A stretch of DNA of 7,028 nt from an uncultured Alphaproteobacteria bacterium (lineage in GTDB: Bacteria; Pseudomonadota; Alphaproteobacteria; Caulobacterales; Parvularculaceae). Positions 5,362 to 7,028 of this stretch are shown here, piece by piece; the stretch's first letter is position 1, and each line of letters starts with the position of its first letter. The stretch is from the NCBI GenBank assembly GCA_938003575.1, contig CALKYG010000381.1, positions 1 to 7,028 on the forward strand, given 5' to 3'. The notes beneath the pieces were generated by a model, which saw only the letters and a list, made by a program, of their open reading frames with translations, did no database searches and was not told the origin of the DNA. The translations under genes were made by a program, and so were the position numbers.

Positions 5362-6648
5362 ATGGCCGTGACCATCGCCGACCCGATCACGCTCCCCTGC
5401 GGCGTCCGGCTGAAGAACCGGCTTGTGAAGGCGGCGATGACGGAAGGTCTCGCCGACGATACGAACCGCGCGACGCGGCGGCTGGAGGTGTTGTACCGCC
5501 GGTGGGCGGCCGGCGGCGCCGGCCTTCTGATTACGGGCAATGTGCAGGTCGACCGGCGCTATCTTGAGCGGCCCGGCAATGTGGCGATTGACGGGCCGCA
5601 GGATGCGGCCGCTATGCGGGCGCTCGAAGCGTTTGCGTCCGCCGCCACCGGGACGGGCGCTGAAATCATCGTCCAGCTTTCTCATGCCGGACGGCAGACG
5701 CCGATCTACGTCAACAGGACGCCCGTCGCGCCGTCGGCGATCGCCCTCGACCTGCCGGGCGGCCAGTTCGGCGCGCCCCGCGCGCTCGCGGCGGATGAGA
5801 TTGAGGACGTCATCCAGCGTTTCGCGCATGCGGCGTCGGTCTGCAAAGCGGCCGGGTTTTCCGGCGTGCAGGTCCACGGCGCGCACGGCTATCTCATTTC
5901 GGAATTTCTGAATCCGAAGGCGAACCGGCGAACGGACGAATGGGGCGGCAGTCTCGGCAACCGCGCACGCCTGCTCTTGCGCGTCGTCGCGGCGGTGCGC
6001 GCCAAAGTCGGCTCTGGATTTCCGGTTTCGGTCAAGCTCAACTCGTCCGACTTTCAAAAGGGCGGCTTTTCGTTCGACGAATGCCTGCAGGTCGTCGAGT
6101 GGCTGAATGAAGAGGGAATCGATTTCCTCGAAATTTCCGGCGGGTCATACGAGCAGCCTAGAATGATGGACATCGAGGGGATCGAGCCCGCCGAGGAACA
6201 GCGTCATTCGACAAAAGCGCGCGAGGCTTACTTCCTCCACTACGCTGAAGAAGCGGCGCGCGTCGCAAGGATGCCGCTGATGGTGACGGGCGGGTTCAGA
6301 TCGCGAACGGCGATGGACGCGGCTCTCGCCTCGGGCGCCGCTGATCTCATCGGCCTTGCGCGTCCGATGTGCGTCGATCCTGACATTTGTGCGAAGCTGT
6401 TGTCCGGCGCGATCGAGGAAGCGCCGCGTTACGAAAAGTCGCTGCGGCTCGGAAACGGATTCTGGGGCCCCAATTCGAAAAACGACTTCATCAAGGCGCT
6501 GAACGGGTTTGCTGCAATGTCGTTTTATTATGAGAACATATTCCGCTTGGCTGACGGAGCGCCGCCGCGCGAAGAAATGGCGCTGTTTCCGGCCTTTCTC
6601 CGCCATCAGGCCGGCGAACGGCGGAAAGCCGGCCGGATAAGGCGCTAG
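5362..6648 (+). CDS. NADH:flavin oxidoreductase, old yellow enzyme family
   Basis: This gene encodes 428 residues forming a single FMN-binding TIM barrel. Family members take hydride from NAD(P)H onto FMN and reduce activated C=C bonds, such as those of enones. Motifs in order are KAAMTEG (23-29) at the flavin edge and LITGNVQVDRRYLERPGN (56-73). VQLSHAGRQ (104-112) is followed by VHGAHGYLISEFLNP (171-185), where His172 and His175 bind substrate and Tyr177 is the likely proton donor. NxRxDEWGGSxxNR lies at 188-201, and the FMN-phosphate loop is at TGG (309-311) and GLARP (331-335). Thr27 takes the place of the Cys that tunes the flavin in YqjM-type enzymes. There is no C-terminal iron-sulfur or NADPH domain of the 2,4-dienoyl-CoA reductase type. 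Instead there is a tail of about 80 residues with no motif I know. ATG 5362 fits the family N-terminus, with TGAGG 11 bases upstream. GTG 5311 would add 17 residues. Confidence 0.9.
   Translation: MAVTIADPITLPCGVRLKNRLVKAAMTEGLADDTNRATRRLEVLYRRWAAGGAGLLITGNVQVDRRYLERPGNVAIDGPQDAAAMRALEAFASAATGTGAEIIVQLSHAGRQTPIYVNRTPVAPSAIALDLPGGQFGAPRALAADEIEDVIQRFAHAASVCKAAGFSGVQVHGAHGYLISEFLNPKANRRTDEWGGSLGNRARLLLRVVAAVRAKVGSGFPVSVKLNSSDFQKGGFSFDECLQVVEWLNEEGIDFLEISGGSYEQPRMMDIEGIEPAEEQRHSTKAREAYFLHYAEEAARVARMPLMVTGGFRSRTAMDAALASGAADLIGLARPMCVDPDICAKLLSGAIEEAPRYEKSLRLGNGFWGPNSKNDFIKALNGFAAMSFYYENIFRLADGAPPREEMALFPAFLRHQAGERRKAGRIRR
6609..6634. other. GC-rich inverted repeat at the 3' end of the oxidoreductase gene
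   Basis: GGCCGGC (6609-6615) and GCCGGCC (6628-6634) are exact reverse complements with a 12-base loop, and they end 11 bases before the TAG stop. Neither strand has a T-run after the stem, so it does not look like a normal intrinsic terminator. It is the only stem I see near this 6-base convergent junction. GC-rich codon use could produce it by chance. Confidence 0.25.
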
Positions 6649-6654
6649 CGCGGG

Positions 6655-7028
6655 TCAGGATCGCTTGAGCCGGACAATCTCGGCGTCGAGCGATTGCAGG
6701 AATTGCGAGCGGTCCCGTTTTGAAAAGGGCCTTTGCCCGCCTGCCGCAGTTGGATCGCCGCTGCCGCGCAAATCCTGCATGATCGCACGCATGGCGATCG
6801 CGGCGCCGATTGAATTCGCCGTCATCGCCCTGCCGTCCGGCGCAATCACGGATGCGCCGGCCTTCAGGCAGCGGTCGGCGAGAAGGATGTCTGCGGTGAC
6901 AATGATCGCCGTCGGACCGGCTCGGCCGGCGATGTAATCGTCAGCGGCGTCGAACCGGTCTTCAACAATGATGCGGTCGACCAGAGGGCTGTCCGGCGTG
7001 CGAACGCCGCCATTGGAAACGACGATTG
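6655..7028 (-). CDS. YaiI/YqxD family protein (DUF188), 5' end outside the window
   Basis: The frame is open from the right edge to the TGA at 6655-6657 and shows 123 residues of a protein usually about 150 long. The start codon and the first few dozen residues are missing. The visible part matches the YaiI/YqxD (UPF0178) family: VSNGG, then a D-S-P-L segment, FDAADDYIA, the IVTADILLADRCLKAGA strand and helix, GRAMTANSIG, and the C-terminal PFSKRDRSQFLQSLD. Members look like compact PIN/NYN-like domains, and several of the conserved Asp residues (FDAADD, TADILLAD) are present. The cellular role is not established, so a nuclease function is only inference. The gene converges on the flavin oxidoreductase with 6 bases between stop codons and has no terminator of its own in view. 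Confidence 0.9.
   Translation of the reverse strand, partial: IVVSNGGVRTPDSPLVDRIIVEDRFDAADDYIAGRAGPTAIIVTADILLADRCLKAGASVIAPDGRAMTANSIGAAIAMRAIMQDLRGSGDPTAAGGQRPFSKRDRSQFLQSLDAEIVRLKRS

Noticed and set aside
4951..6057. 368-codon open frame on the minus strand across the peptidase and oxidoreductase genes
   Set aside because: It is antisense to two clear protein families and has a low-complexity, Arg-rich translation with no motif. It also spans the intergenic hairpin.
1..7028. Search for a mobile element, defence system, CRISPR array, tRNA or biosynthetic cluster
   Set aside because: No transposase, integrase, spaced direct repeats, tRNA fold or grouped system genes are visible. All the larger genes belong to known chromosomal families.

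Overview
The window looks like an ordinary stretch of alphaproteobacterial chromosome. It is GC-rich, its genes are densely packed on both strands, and ParE, the crotonase and the old-yellow-enzyme homologue all read like alphaproteobacterial family members. I cannot assign an order or genus from the sequence alone. I see no tRNA, rRNA, CRISPR array, insertion sequence, transposase, integrase, phage gene or toxin-antitoxin pair, and nothing that marks the region as recently acquired. I did not find a convincing new multi-gene system.

Layout, left to right. Bases 1-65 are the 3' end of a CspA-type cold-shock gene, followed by a small stem (71-83) and a strong intrinsic terminator (92-120). A short gene for a very basic, probably coiled-coil protein (145-378) begins only 25 bases after that terminator. 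Bases 379-548 hold no gene or site that I can support. parE (topoisomerase IV subunit B) runs leftward from about 2552 to 549. A divergent region of about 150 bases follows, with a weak parE promoter candidate and a perfect 7-base inverted repeat at 2662-2685. Next is a rightward gene for a four-helix membrane protein (2703-3140). It meets the leftward crotonase gene (3137-3925) tail to tail, with the stop codons overlapping.

An 80-base divergent gap then separates the crotonase from a rightward, exported P1-family (DmpA/BapA-like) self-cleaving aminopeptidase (4006-5172). The 189-base gap after it holds a 10-bp hairpin whose T-run is on the minus strand. It also holds an AGGAGG sequence in front of a possible 26-codon leader ORF. 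An old-yellow-enzyme-type flavin oxidoreductase follows (5362-6648). It converges, with only 6 bases between, on the leftward, 5'-truncated YaiI/YqxD (DUF188) gene at the right edge (6655-7028).

The genes do not form one pathway. parE and csp are housekeeping genes. The crotonase and the flavin oxidoreductase could both act on unsaturated acyl or enone substrates, but they lie on opposite strands with the peptidase between them, so no operon is implied. The points most worth a second look are in the gene junctions: the leftward-facing terminator behind the flavin oxidoreductase, the leader-ORF candidate, the dyad at 2662-2685, and the crotonase that lacks the second catalytic glutamate.
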